Source: an uncultured Lachnospiraceae bacterium (GTDB taxonomy: Bacteria; Bacillota; Clostridia; Lachnospirales; Lachnospiraceae). From it: a DNA stretch of 12,489 nucleotides. The translations under genes were made by a program, and so were the position numbers. Shown here in pieces: positions 1-7,186 of this stretch. Positions within the stretch are counted from its first letter, which is position 1. Every line of letters begins with the position of its first letter. The notes under the pieces are model-generated. The model saw nothing but the letters and a program-made list of their open reading frames with translations, ran no database searches and was not told the origin of the DNA. Location of the stretch: contig CAKRNX010000058.1 of assembly GCA_934371475.1 (NCBI GenBank), positions 1 to 12,489 of the forward strand. The letters run 5' to 3'.

Positions 1-86
1 ATATTACAGGTCTGGGGATAGGTCCCGTAGCTGCCCAGAATATCTCCTACCAGCTGTCTCATCTGATCTGCTCCCTTTTCACTCAT
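1..86 (-). CDS. Unidentified protein, N-terminal 28 codons only (cut by window edge)
   Basis: An ATG at 84-86 on the minus strand opens a frame that runs without a stop to the window edge. It begins MSEKGADQMRQLVGDILGSY and continues through a short Gly/Tyr/Pro stretch. Upstream, GAAAGGATCAGGAT contains AGGA-type ribosome binding matches, which supports this start. The gene lies 91 bp downstream of the zinc-ribbon gene on the same strand, so it could be the last visible member of that transcription unit. I do not recognise the family from so few residues. The opening amphipathic helix is vaguely like the N-terminus of some serine acetyltransferases, but not enough to name it. Confidence 0.5.
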   Translation of the reverse strand, partial: MSEKGADQMRQLVGDILGSYGTYPQTCN

Positions 87-105
87 ATCCTGATCCTTTC
101 TGTTC

Positions 106-129
106 CCGCCCGGCCCCAAACCGCCCGGC
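106..129. repeat. Short GC-rich direct repeat, two copies
   Basis: The 9-mer CCGCCCGGC occurs at 106-114 and again at 121-129, a 15-base period. It lies in the 91-bp gap between the zinc-ribbon gene and the truncated gene at the window edge. No hairpin followed by a T-run, and therefore no convincing terminator, is visible in this gap. The repeat may be incidental. Confidence 0.3.
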
Positions 130-177
130 TTATTTTGGCGTTCTGCCGTTTTCACGCTGCCGCACTCTCAAAGATCT

Positions 178-1176
178 CTACTCAGTGCTCTCTTCTTCGG
201 CCATTTCTTCTGTCTCAGAAACCTCATCTGTTTTTTCTGCTTCCGATTCTGAACACTTCTCCCGGCCGTCAGCCACATCTTCCGCAGCTACTTCACTGTC
301 TGCCTCATCACAGACATCTGCATCTGAAGCATTTTCCTGAACTTCTTCTGGCTCTTCTGCTTCTGGCTGCTCCGAATTTTCTGCGCCGTCCGTTGCTCTC
401 TCAGAAGCTTCTTCGCTTGTTTCTACTTCCGCCTGTTCTGGCTCATCTTCAGCTCCGACTTTTTCACCATCTGATACCTCTGGCTCTGCACTCGCCTGTT
501 CCGGCTCGGCCGTTTTCTCTCCGCCGCCTGCCAGCTTGCCATCCGTTGTCTCCAGCTTTTCTGCATCTTCCTTCTGTGCCGGTTTCACAGTATCCTCAAC
601 AGAGATATCTTCGGGAGATATGACTTCCGCACCCTCGCCATCAGACTGTTCTTTTTCTTCTGCTGCACGTCTGGCCGCCATTCCCTTCAGGAACGCATCG
701 GCTTTTTCTGCGATGTCTCCTACCAGCTCCTTGGTCTTATCTGCCATATCGTTGACAATCAGTCCCATCTCACCGGCAGCTTCTTTCATATCGCGTTTCA
801 TCTTCTCAGAAGTCTTCTCTTCCGGCTCCGGCAGTTTTGCTCCGCACTTTATACAGAAGCTCTCACCGGCTCCGGCCTCCTCACCGCACTCTGTACAGTA
901 TATCCTGCCTCTGAGACTGTTCAGTTCCCTGGAAAGCCTGTCAACATTTTCCATCGTTACTTTCACCGCAGTGAACTCATCTTCCAGGCCTTCCGGAGGA
1001 TTTCCGCCATTTTTCTCATAAATGTATTTGCCAATCACCGCATACATTTTGCTCAGAGACCGTTTTTCATCGTCCAGCCTGCCGCTCACCTGATAACTCT
1101 TGCTCACCTTTTGCATTCCGCTCTTTGCGTCCTGCCCCAAATTCAGAAGTTTCTTACCAAGCTGCTCAAATCCCAT
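178..1176 (-). CDS. Zinc-ribbon protein with long acidic, low-complexity C-terminal tail
   Basis: Probable product of 332 residues from the ATG at 1174-1176, chosen because GGAG lies 7 nt upstream and the resulting MGFEQLGKKL opening resembles a common clostridial zinc-ribbon family. The ATG at 1182 is nearly as good. An in-frame ATG at 1233 has no clear ribosome site. Residues 1-90 are charged and helical, likely coiled coil. A zinc ribbon follows: Cys94-x2-Cys97 and Cys108-x2-Cys111, the second pair within FCIKCGAKL. After a helical linker (about 115-175), the remaining half is dominated by Glu, Ala, Ser and Asp, almost certainly disordered. There is no signal peptide or membrane segment, so it is probably cytosolic. 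It lies 92 bp downstream of the cupin gene. The function is unknown; zinc ribbons of this type may bind protein or nucleic acid. Confidence 0.8.
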   Translation of the reverse strand: MGFEQLGKKLLNLGQDAKSGMQKVSKSYQVSGRLDDEKRSLSKMYAVIGKYIYEKNGGNPPEGLEDEFTAVKVTMENVDRLSRELNSLRGRIYCTECGEEAGAGESFCIKCGAKLPEPEEKTSEKMKRDMKEAAGEMGLIVNDMADKTKELVGDIAEKADAFLKGMAARRAAEEKEQSDGEGAEVISPEDISVEDTVKPAQKEDAEKLETTDGKLAGGGEKTAEPEQASAEPEVSDGEKVGAEDEPEQAEVETSEEASERATDGAENSEQPEAEEPEEVQENASDADVCDEADSEVAAEDVADGREKCSESEAEKTDEVSETEEMAEEESTE

Positions 1177-1268
1177 ATCCATACTCCCTTCCTGTTCTCC
1201 GTTCTCTCCTCCGTGACCAGAAGATTTCTCCACGCCCGTAAGATCCCGGTCAGTTAGTTCAGAATGAT

Positions 1269-1613
1269 TTATTCATTGTAAACCAGCGCCATGAATACCA
1301 GATCTTCATCTGCGGAGCTGTTCTCCAGCGCATGGCTCTGCCCTACTTCAATATAACATACATCCCCCGGTCCCACTTCCGTTCTGGACATATCGTTATC
1401 CACAAAAATACCGTGGCCGCTCACAATAAAATACGGCTCTGTATTGCCGATATGCTGATGATATCCCACGCTGCAGCCGGGTTTGAGTATTCCCATCGCA
1501 TACATAGAACCGTGACCATTCAGTTCTTCTTTGGAAACAATGTGATGCAGTTCCACCTGCCCCTTGCCTCCGCGAAGTCCTTCTACTACCTGTACCTGTG
1601 TTTTTCTAACCAT
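1269..1613 (-). CDS. Small single-domain cupin protein
   Basis: A 114-residue protein starting at the ATG at 1611-1613, where GAGGTG sits 6 nt upstream. A GTG at 1622 is in frame, but lies inside that ribosome site. The two cupin motifs are clear. Motif 1 runs from Gly46 through YHQHIGNTEPYFIVSGHG, with His52, His54 and Glu59 as metal ligands. Motif 2 is GPGDVCYIEVGQSHALEN, with His94 as the fourth ligand. The whole chain is one beta-barrel domain with no DNA-binding domain, which fits a small metal-dependent cupin enzyme or a sugar/small-molecule sensor. Specific chemistry cannot be read from such short cupins. It is first in a minus-strand group with the zinc-ribbon gene, and a probable extended -10 promoter lies directly upstream. 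Confidence 0.88.
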   Translation of the reverse strand: MVRKTQVQVVEGLRGGKGQVELHHIVSKEELNGHGSMYAMGILKPGCSVGYHQHIGNTEPYFIVSGHGIFVDNDMSRTEVGPGDVCYIEVGQSHALENSSADEDLVFMALVYNE

Positions 1614-1656
1614 ATTCTGCACCTCTTCCTACTTATTTTTATTCCTGTTTTTGCTC

Positions 1657-1665
1657 ATTATAACA
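1657..1665 (-). promoter_or_regulatory. Extended -10 promoter for the cupin gene
   Basis: On the minus strand this reads TGTTATAAT, a perfect TATAAT hexamer with the TGn extension. No good -35 lies 17 bases upstream, which is usual for extended -10 promoters. Transcription would start near 1650, leaving a leader of about 37 nt before the ATG at 1613. This is a pattern match only. Confidence 0.55.
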
Positions 1666-1823
1666 TACTTTCCACCATTCATATATTAAAACTTTCTCAA
1701 AAACGAAAGCGCGCCGTAAACATTCCCTCTGCGAAACATTTTATTTGCGCAGGCAATAAGCCAAAAGCCCGGCCAGAACAGGATTGACCTGATCCATAGC
1801 AAGTATTTCATCTTTTATTTCAC

Positions 1824-1984
1824 AAGATGCTGTTTCCTGTGGAAGAAAAAGGACACTGCGTCTCACCTGCTCATCCAGGTTTTCCACAATGCCCCTTTTT
1901 TGTCTATTATTAATTCACATTTTCTCTGTTTCCCTGTCATTCAACGCCGCTTTCCGAAATTTTCATTTCGACAAACAGCATCTT
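1824..1984. repeat. 161-bp segment bounded by 12-bp perfect inverted repeats
   Basis: AAGATGCTGTTT at 1824-1835 is the exact reverse complement of AAACAGCATCTT at 1973-1984. The segment starts 7 bases past the transporter stop codon. No target-site duplication is evident outside the arms, and pairing does not extend beyond 12 bp in either direction. It could be a small miniature-transposon remnant, a long-range hairpin ending the transporter transcript, or chance. Confidence 0.35.
1955..1970 (-). terminator. Weak hairpin downstream of the transporter gene
   Basis: Read on the minus strand, CGAAAT and ATTTCG form a 6-bp stem with a GAAA loop, 22 bases past the transporter stop at 1992. There is no U-run after it, so it is not a canonical intrinsic terminator. 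It could act as a 3'-end stabilising stem, or have no role. Confidence 0.25.
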
Positions 1985-1991
1985 CTGACAC

Positions 1992-3626
1992 CTACTTGCC
2001 TTGTTTTGCCGCCATTCTTTCCCGGATCTTCCGGATCAGTCCGGAAGTCTCTGCCGGTTCTTCCCCGGAGTCCGGGGCGTTGGCAATCACATCCTCGTAG
2101 ACAAAATTATTATTCTCATCTCTCGGTCGCTTCCTCATATATCTGATAAAGCCTGCCAGCATGAAGATACCCACAAACACGATCGGGAAGCCTGCGAATG
2201 TCTTTACCATCTTGATACCATCGATACCACCGGAAAGTGTGAACACCAGTGATGCCAGACCAATCAGCAGACCCCAGAACAGTTTCAGACCGGTAGGTGC
2301 CTCTTCGCTCTCAGAACTGGTCTTCAGACTCATACTGGCAACGGTAGAAATCATAGAATTGGCCAGTGTAATAAAAGAGACAGCGATAATCACCAGCATA
2401 AACACCTTTACAGCTCCTGCAAACGGCACATTGTCAAATGCCGCCAGCGTCATAGCCTCTGCGCCTTCTTTCAGGTAAGTGCCGTAATGGTCGATACCTT
2501 CAAACAGCTGCTCGTGCAGTACCTTGCCGCCGAAGATGGAGAACCACACGAAACCGAATACGGAAGGCATTACCCAGTTCACGATAACAAATTCGCGGAG
2601 TGTTCTTCCATAGCCAAGTCTTACGAAGAACAATCCCATAATAGCACCGTAGGAGAGCCAGTCAACCCACCAGTACATATCCCACCACTGTGGCCACAGC
2701 TCGCTGTCGGCAAACGGAGCCGTGTAAGTCATACTCTCAATAAAATTGCCAAAGTAGGATCCGATGGACTGTGTGAACAGGTTGAAAATATAGGTTGTCG
2801 GTCCGATGATCAGCAGGAAGCCTAACAGGATCAGATAGAACCATGCGTTTTTGTCACCCAGCCACAGAATACCTTTTTTCAGTCCGCTGATACCGGTCGC
2901 CAGATAGAGGATTACGATCAGCGCACAGATTATGATATACACGATTGTGGACGGTTTGATGCCGAACACGATATCCGCCCCTTTGGAGAGCTGCAGAATA
3001 CCGTAACCCAAAGATCCTGCGATACCGCCGATCAGCGCAAAGATCGTCAGGATATCAATCAGGGATGCAAATTTACCTTTCAGTGCTTTGTCACCCATCA
3101 GGGGAACAAAACCGGAACTTACCGTAAAGGGTTTCTTCATATTGTAACATACGTATGCCAGGATCAGGCCAAATGTTACATAAATTGCATAAGGGGTCAG
3201 CGTCCAGTGCAGAAAAGTAGTTCTCATTGACCAGATCACCGCATCATTGCTTCCGGGCTCCAGTCCCAGGCTGGGAGCAGGATCCATGGCAAACAGAACC
3301 GGTTCCACCGCGCCCCAGAATACCACGCCTGTTCCGATGCCTGCACAAAGCGCTACGACAAACCACTGCCAGTAACTCATCTTGGGCTTCGCATTAGGAC
3401 CTCCCAGACGTATCCTTCCGATAGGGTGAAAAATAACGACTATCATAAAGATAACAAATGCCAGCATCGTCAGACTGACAAGCCATCCCATGCTTTCCAT
3501 CAGGTGTTCAAACGCCATGGTCAGCGTTGCAATAAATCCCTGCTCATTCACAAATCCGGCTATAATCACAATAATAAAGATGATGGACGGAACCAGCAAT
3601 ACCGGCCAGCGAAGTTTATTCTTCAT
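1992..3626 (-). CDS. BCCT-family transporter (betaine/carnitine/choline type)
   Basis: A 544-residue integral membrane protein with about twelve hydrophobic segments, the usual BCCT size. The glycine-rich stretch CAGIGTGVVFWGAVEP (about 94-109), WTLTPYAIY (141-149) and the tryptophan segment from about 311 to GRTLREF (340-346) are BCCT hallmarks. By hand alignment to BetP, Trp374 is kept (Trp323), but Trp373 becomes Asp322 and Trp377 becomes Tyr326. The sodium-site TSADS segment reads TLANS (420-424), so the serine ligand is Leu421. The C-terminus is short and polar, without the long osmosensing tail of BetP, which argues for nutrient uptake or exchange rather than osmoregulation. AAAGGAGG lies before the ATG, 28 bp after the lyase 1 stop, so the two are almost certainly co-transcribed. 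The substrate is unknown; the family moves quaternary-ammonium or sulfonium zwitterions. Confidence 0.93.
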   Translation of the reverse strand: MKNKLRWPVLLVPSIIFIIVIIAGFVNEQGFIATLTMAFEHLMESMGWLVSLTMLAFVIFMIVVIFHPIGRIRLGGPNAKPKMSYWQWFVVALCAGIGTGVVFWGAVEPVLFAMDPAPSLGLEPGSNDAVIWSMRTTFLHWTLTPYAIYVTFGLILAYVCYNMKKPFTVSSGFVPLMGDKALKGKFASLIDILTIFALIGGIAGSLGYGILQLSKGADIVFGIKPSTIVYIIICALIVILYLATGISGLKKGILWLGDKNAWFYLILLGFLLIIGPTTYIFNLFTQSIGSYFGNFIESMTYTAPFADSELWPQWWDMYWWVDWLSYGAIMGLFFVRLGYGRTLREFVIVNWVMPSVFGFVWFSIFGGKVLHEQLFEGIDHYGTYLKEGAEAMTLAAFDNVPFAGAVKVFMLVIIAVSFITLANSMISTVASMSLKTSSESEEAPTGLKLFWGLLIGLASLVFTLSGGIDGIKMVKTFAGFPIVFVGIFMLAGFIRYMRKRPRDENNNFVYEDVIANAPDSGEEPAETSGLIRKIRERMAAKQGK

Positions 3627-3654
3627 AAGTACATACCTCCTTTCACAATCTCAC

Positions 3655-5046
3655 TTACTCTTCCTGTTTTGTCAGATGAAGGGGATTTAAAAATTCCTCT
3701 GCAGCCTCCTTTCCCATAAGGCCGTATTCTACAACTTCTTCCTCAATCGTCTTTCCGCTCTCAGACGCGGCCCTTGCCATCCGCGATCCTTCTTCATAAC
3801 CGAAAGCCGATGAAACCACAGCCGACAGTGCGGTAGAATTTTTGGCATATCTCAAACAGACTTCCCTGTTTACCCTGATACCGCACACACATTTTTCCGT
3901 GAAAAGACGAATGCCTTTCTCTAGCATTGTTCCGGACTCCATCAGGCACTTCAGGAACAACCCTTCCCACACATTCAGCTCCAGTTCCCCTTCCTCCGCA
4001 GCGATTGTCACCGCTGTATCATTTCCTGCTATCTGGAAATAAACCTGCTTCATCAGCTCCGGGAGAATCGGATTGATCTTTCCCGGCATAATGGATGATC
4101 CCGGAAGCACCGAGGGCAGCGTCAGCTCGCCAAATCCTGCCCTGGGTCCGGATGAAAGAAGTCTCAGATCTCCTGAAAATTTGGATACACAAAGCGCCAG
4201 CCCTTTGATCGCCCCCGAAATTCTCGGGTAGATATCTGCGTTCTGCATCTCATCAAAGAAATTCTCAGACTTCTTTATTTCAATACCGATAAGCTCCTTC
4301 AGATAGCTGTACATTCTGTCCATACAGGCTCTGCTTTCTCCTGACCCGGTGCCCACAGCGGTCCCTCCAAGCGGAATCTGCAGGCATTCTTCCGCGATCT
4401 CCTGAAGGCTCCTGCGCTGACGGGCAATCCCCGCTGCGCATCCCCCGAAGCTCTGATCCCAGGTCATTGGAAGTGCGTCCTGCAGACAGGTTCTTCCAAG
4501 TTTAACTACATCTTTATACTCATCCGCCTTTGCCTCCAGCGCGTTCTGCAGTTCCCCTGCGGCGGCCTCAAGCTCCAGCAGCATTTCTCTCAGTGTCAGC
4601 AGGAGTGCCGACGGATAGACATCGTTCGTTGACTGCCCCTTATTCACATGTGTGTTCGGGTGTACGCAGTCATACCCCTTTTTCCCCGTCATAAGCTCAT
4701 TGGCACGGTTGGCGATCACTTCATTAATATTCATGTGGATCGATACACCACCGCCTCCTGTAAAACTGTCGATCGGGAACTGGTCTGCCCATTTTCCATC
4801 CATTACTTCTCTGGCTGCAGAACTGATGGCATCGCTCTGCTCTTCTGAGATCCTGCCTGACTCCAGGTTTGCCTTCGCCGCTGCCCATTTGATGGCCGCC
4901 ATATAATAAATCAGACGCGGTGCATAGGAAACCAACGACCTTCCGGTAATCCCGGACACCTCCACTCCTCTCAGTGTCTGAATACCATAATAGCAGTCGT
5001 CTGCCAGCTGCCGCTCACCAAGATAATCATGCTCTACTCTGGGCAT
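3655..5046 (-). CDS. Aspartase/fumarase-superfamily lyase 1 (aspartate ammonia-lyase-like, atypical amine site)
   Basis: At 463 residues this has the usual aspartase length, and AAGGAGG lies before the ATG. Superfamily regions appear in order: YYGIQTLR (19-26), KWAAAKAN (53-60), GGGGVSIHMNINEV (97-110), QSTNDVYP (138-145), LGRTCLQDALP (183-193), and the catalytic loop GSSIMPGKINP (316-326) with Ser317 as the expected general base, Lys323 and Asn325. Elimination of an amine from a carboxylate-bearing carbon is the expected reaction, in a tetrameric cytosolic enzyme whose active sites are built from three subunits. Carboxylate-binding Thr186, Lys323 and Asn325 are kept. Two residues contacting the amine in Bacillus AspB are changed: Thr101 to Val101 and His188 to Cys187. 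The gene heads an operon with the BCCT transporter and is divergent from the IclR regulator. It may be a true aspartase, but a betaine or ergothioneine-type substrate fits the context better. Confidence 0.9.
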   Translation of the reverse strand: MPRVEHDYLGERQLADDCYYGIQTLRGVEVSGITGRSLVSYAPRLIYYMAAIKWAAAKANLESGRISEEQSDAISSAAREVMDGKWADQFPIDSFTGGGGVSIHMNINEVIANRANELMTGKKGYDCVHPNTHVNKGQSTNDVYPSALLLTLREMLLELEAAAGELQNALEAKADEYKDVVKLGRTCLQDALPMTWDQSFGGCAAGIARQRRSLQEIAEECLQIPLGGTAVGTGSGESRACMDRMYSYLKELIGIEIKKSENFFDEMQNADIYPRISGAIKGLALCVSKFSGDLRLLSSGPRAGFGELTLPSVLPGSSIMPGKINPILPELMKQVYFQIAGNDTAVTIAAEEGELELNVWEGLFLKCLMESGTMLEKGIRLFTEKCVCGIRVNREVCLRYAKNSTALSAVVSSAFGYEEGSRMARAASESGKTIEEEVVEYGLMGKEAAEEFLNPLHLTKQEE

Positions 5047-5088
5047 ATCCGTCCTCCTTCCCTATTTGTGCATCTCTGTGCTTTTTCC

Positions 5089-5116
5089 TTGACTTTCTGC
5101 GATTTACGGGTATACA
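5089..5116 (+). promoter_or_regulatory. Probable promoter of the IclR-family gene
   Basis: TTGACT (5089-5094) matches the -35 consensus in five of six positions. TATACA (5111-5116) follows after a 16-base spacer and is a moderate -10. Transcription would start near 5123, about 40 nt before the ATG. The site overlaps the opposing lyase promoter. Confidence 0.45.
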
Positions 5117-5143
5117 TTATAAGTCAGATGCTCTGATGACCAA
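5116..5143 (-). promoter_or_regulatory. Probable promoter of the lyase 1-transporter operon
   Basis: On the minus strand a perfect TATAAT lies at 5116-5121. The best -35 candidate, TTGGTC at 5138-5143, is 16 bases upstream and poor, as expected for an activator- or repressor-controlled promoter. Transcription would start near 5109, about 60 nt before the lyase ATG. A 13-bp palindrome falls inside the -35/-10 spacer. Confidence 0.5.
5124..5136. promoter_or_regulatory. Palindrome, candidate IclR-family operator
   Basis: TCAGA-TGC-TCTGA is a perfect 5-bp inverted repeat with a 3-base centre. It sits between the divergent lyase 1 and regulator genes, inside the -35/-10 spacer of the lyase promoter and at the predicted start point of the regulator promoter. 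A regulator bound there could control both. The size suits an IclR-family dimer site, but the sequence matches no consensus I know. Confidence 0.4.
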
Positions 5144-5162
5144 TACCTGACAGGAGGTTCCC

Positions 5163-5930
5163 ATGTCCAATATTTCCCGATATAACAACCATGTACAAGC
5201 CGTAGACCGGGCCCTGGCGCTTCTGAAGCTGATCGCTGAACAGAGTGAACCTGTTCCGCTCTCTCACCTGTGCGAAGCTACCGGCCTGAACCGGACCACA
5301 GTCTGGCGTCTGTTGTGTACTCTGGAAGATAATGGCTTTGTAGAAAAGAACGCTGCTGCTCCCGACTATGAACTCGGGATCGCCGCACTCAACCTCTCCA
5401 GCGCCGCCACAGAGCGATATGCCCCGCTGATCCGGCGTTCTCATCCCGTCATGCAGGAGCTGACAGACTTCTGTCAGGAGTCCGTCCTGCTGTCCGTCAG
5501 CCGCTTTTCCGGGATCTGCGCCATTGATCAGATTGATCCGCCTCAAAGCATCTGTCTGAAAAACTATATCAATATTACCACGCCCCTGCACTGTTCCTCT
5601 ACCGGGAAAGTACTTCTGAGCCTTCTTCCCAGCGAAGAGCTGAATGCGTATCTGCACGGACATCTGGAGGCTGTGACAGAATATACGATCACAGATCCTT
5701 CTATTCTGCGCCGTCAGCTGGAACAAGCCGCCGTCAGCGGATACGCCACCGTAGAGGGTGAGCTCTCTTCCGATGAAAATGGGATCTCTGCCCCTATTAT
5801 GTACCGAAGCCACATGATTGCTCTTCTGAGCATCGGCGGTCCCGGCTACCGGCTGACAGCAGACCGTATGCGGGAGCTGGCTCCGTCTCTGCTGGATGCC
5901 AGCCGCCAAATTTCCCGCCTTCTGTCCTAG
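5163..5930 (+). CDS. IclR-family transcriptional regulator
   Basis: A 255-residue protein, the standard IclR length, with CAGGAGG ending 5 nt before the ATG. Residues about 12-62 form a winged helix-turn-helix: AVDRALALLKLI, then LSHLCEATGLNRTTVWRLLCTLEDNGFV. After a linker comes the IclR effector-binding domain. LHCSSTGKVLLSLLP (142-156) corresponds to the family's LHxTALGKALLA segment, and GYATVEGELSSDENGISAPI (193-212) to the conserved ligand-pocket region. IclR members bind palindromic DNA as dimers or tetramers and usually control a neighbouring catabolic operon in response to its substrate or product. This gene is divergent from the lyase 1-transporter operon, with a shared 116-bp promoter region, so that operon is the most likely target. 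The effector cannot be predicted; whether it represses or activates is also open. Confidence 0.93.
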   Translation: MSNISRYNNHVQAVDRALALLKLIAEQSEPVPLSHLCEATGLNRTTVWRLLCTLEDNGFVEKNAAAPDYELGIAALNLSSAATERYAPLIRRSHPVMQELTDFCQESVLLSVSRFSGICAIDQIDPPQSICLKNYINITTPLHCSSTGKVLLSLLPSEELNAYLHGHLEAVTEYTITDPSILRRQLEQAAVSGYATVEGELSSDENGISAPIMYRSHMIALLSIGGPGYRLTADRMRELAPSLLDASRQISRLLS

Positions 5931-6023
5931 AGGCCGCCTTCTCCGGTACAGAAGCCGCCGGGATGCCGCTGGCCGCGGCTATCTCGTTTCTGGCTTCCCG
6001 AAAAAGGAAAAAGCAGTCAGTGA
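5931..6023. other. Convergent intergenic region with inverted repeats
   Basis: The regulator (plus) and alcohol dehydrogenase (minus) genes end on either side of this 93-base gap. It is GC-rich and contains two nested or competing stems: AGCCGC at 5953-5958 with GCGGCT at 5975-5980, and GAAGCC at 5951-5956 with GGCTTC at 5992-5997. Neither is followed by a proper U-run on either strand, so a bidirectional terminator is plausible by position but not demonstrated. Confidence 0.35.
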
Positions 6024-7133
6024 TTAAAACTCAATGATGTAACGTCCCATATTCTTTGCTTTCGGATCGTGGAACGCATCAAATGCTCTGTTGATATCTT
6101 CCAGATCGATCTTTTCAATAATCAGTCCGTCCAGGTTATATTTCTTGCGCAGATACAGCTCGGAGATCTTCGGGAAATCGTTGAACGGATTCACATCGCC
6201 GTAGAAGCTTCCCTTCAGGATCTTGCCGATCCGGTGGAAACTTCCGGACGGAAGTACCAGCTCTCCGTCTGCCTTGTATGCGCCGATGACAACGGTGGTT
6301 CCGCCTTTGCGAATACTCTTCCATGCCTGTGCGCCAACCTTTGTATTTCCTGTACAGTCGATCGAATAATCTGCGCCAAGACCGTCAGTCAGTTTCTTAA
6401 TCTCTTCTACTACATCCACATTCATGGAATTGATCACATCAGTTGCACCAAATTTCAAAGCCTGTTCCAGATTGTCATCCTTAATATCACATGCGATAAT
6501 CCGGGATGCACCCGCAACTTTTGCGCCCTGGATCGCGTTCGCGCCAACTGCACCGATACCAAAAATTGCAACGGAAGAACCGGGATCTACTTTTGCCGCA
6601 CGCACACTTGCACCGTAACCGGTGGCAACGCCGCATCCGATCATACATGCCTGAGCTGCCGGCATCTCATCCGGGATCTTCACACAACTCATCTCCGGCA
6701 CTACCGTATACTCTGCAAACGTAGAGAGGAGGGAAGAATGATAGCAAACTTCGCCGTCCAGCTTCATGCGTGTGGTTCCATCCATCAGAGTCCCGGCAAA
6801 CATCGGGCCGAATGCTGACTCACAGAGATTTACTTTGCCGGCACGGCAGAATGCACATGTGCCGCAGTAGGGAACCCAGCTGAGCGCTACTTTGTCGCCC
6901 ACTTTACAGGTCTTGACATTGGGGCCTACTTCCACGACAACACCTGCGCCTTCATGTCCCAGTACCTGCGGAATCGGCGTCGTCGGGTCTTCCAGTGTGT
7001 TCAGGTCGCTGTGGCAGACAGCAGTAGCCAGGATCTTTACCAGTACCTCATTCGCTTTTGGCGGATCAAGTTCAACTTCACGAATCTCCAACGGGGCTCC
7101 AACCTTTGTCATAACAGCTGCTTTCATCTTCAT
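6024..7133 (-). CDS. Zinc-dependent alcohol dehydrogenase (medium-chain family)
   Basis: A 369-residue medium-chain dehydrogenase; GGAGG lies 10 nt before the ATG. Catalytic-zinc ligands are Cys40 (AVCHSD), His60 (GHEGAG) and Cys167 (IGCGVATGYG). The structural zinc lobe is Cys90, Cys93, Cys96 and Cys104. The cofactor fold shows GIGAVG (192-197) and Asp216 at the end of strand two, which indicates NAD rather than NADP. Overall it resembles class III and NDMA-dependent-type alcohol dehydrogenases, oxidising a primary alcohol to an aldehyde or the reverse. It follows the aldehyde dehydrogenase by 53 bp on the same strand, so the two are probably co-translated and act in series. The substrate cannot be named; glutathione-linked formaldehyde oxidation is possible for class III relatives but unsupported here. 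Confidence 0.93.
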   Translation of the reverse strand: MKMKAAVMTKVGAPLEIREVELDPPKANEVLVKILATAVCHSDLNTLEDPTTPIPQVLGHEGAGVVVEVGPNVKTCKVGDKVALSWVPYCGTCAFCRAGKVNLCESAFGPMFAGTLMDGTTRMKLDGEVCYHSSLLSTFAEYTVVPEMSCVKIPDEMPAAQACMIGCGVATGYGASVRAAKVDPGSSVAIFGIGAVGANAIQGAKVAGASRIIACDIKDDNLEQALKFGATDVINSMNVDVVEEIKKLTDGLGADYSIDCTGNTKVGAQAWKSIRKGGTTVVIGAYKADGELVLPSGSFHRIGKILKGSFYGDVNPFNDFPKISELYLRKKYNLDGLIIEKIDLEDINRAFDAFHDPKAKNMGRYIIEF

Positions 7134-7186
7134 ACTACAATTACCTCCTTTATTTTTAGATTTTTTTGCGTTTCATCTCTGCCTAT

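Larger units (their letters stand above)
1614..1991. other. Intergenic region between cupin start and BCCT stop
   Basis: This 378-base stretch holds no convincing gene on either strand. It contains the cupin promoter (1657-1665), a 12-bp perfect inverted repeat (1824-1835 with 1973-1984) and a short hairpin with a GAAA-type loop (1955-1970). The plus-strand open frames crossing it are leucine/phenylalanine-rich readings of non-coding or antisense sequence and have no ribosome binding sites. Confidence 0.6.

Noticed and set aside
135..623. Plus-strand open frame of 162 codons, rich in Leu, His and Pro
   Set aside because: It is antisense to the acidic Glu/Ser-rich tail of the zinc-ribbon gene, which reverse-complements to Leu/Pro/Phe-rich sequence. 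It has no ribosome binding site and no recognisable domain.
1269..1613. Cupin as a DMSP lyase of the DddQ/DddL/DddW type
   Set aside because: The idea was tempting next to a BCCT carrier. The protein is only 114 residues, lacks the extra N-terminal part of those enzymes, and has its own promoter separate from the catabolic genes.
3655..5046. Naming lyase 1 aspA
   Set aside because: The fold and catalytic loop fit, but two amine-contact positions differ and the neighbours point to another substrate, so the symbol would claim too much.
5124..5909. Long minus-strand frame (261 codons) opposite the regulator gene
   Set aside because: It lies wholly antisense to a clear IclR-family gene with a perfect ribosome site and shows no domain; it is a coding shadow.
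5931..6023. Intrinsic terminators for the regulator and alcohol dehydrogenase
   Set aside because: Stems exist, but the T-rich stretch of the minus strand precedes the hairpins rather than following them, and the plus strand lacks a U-run. Only an inverted-repeat region is reported.
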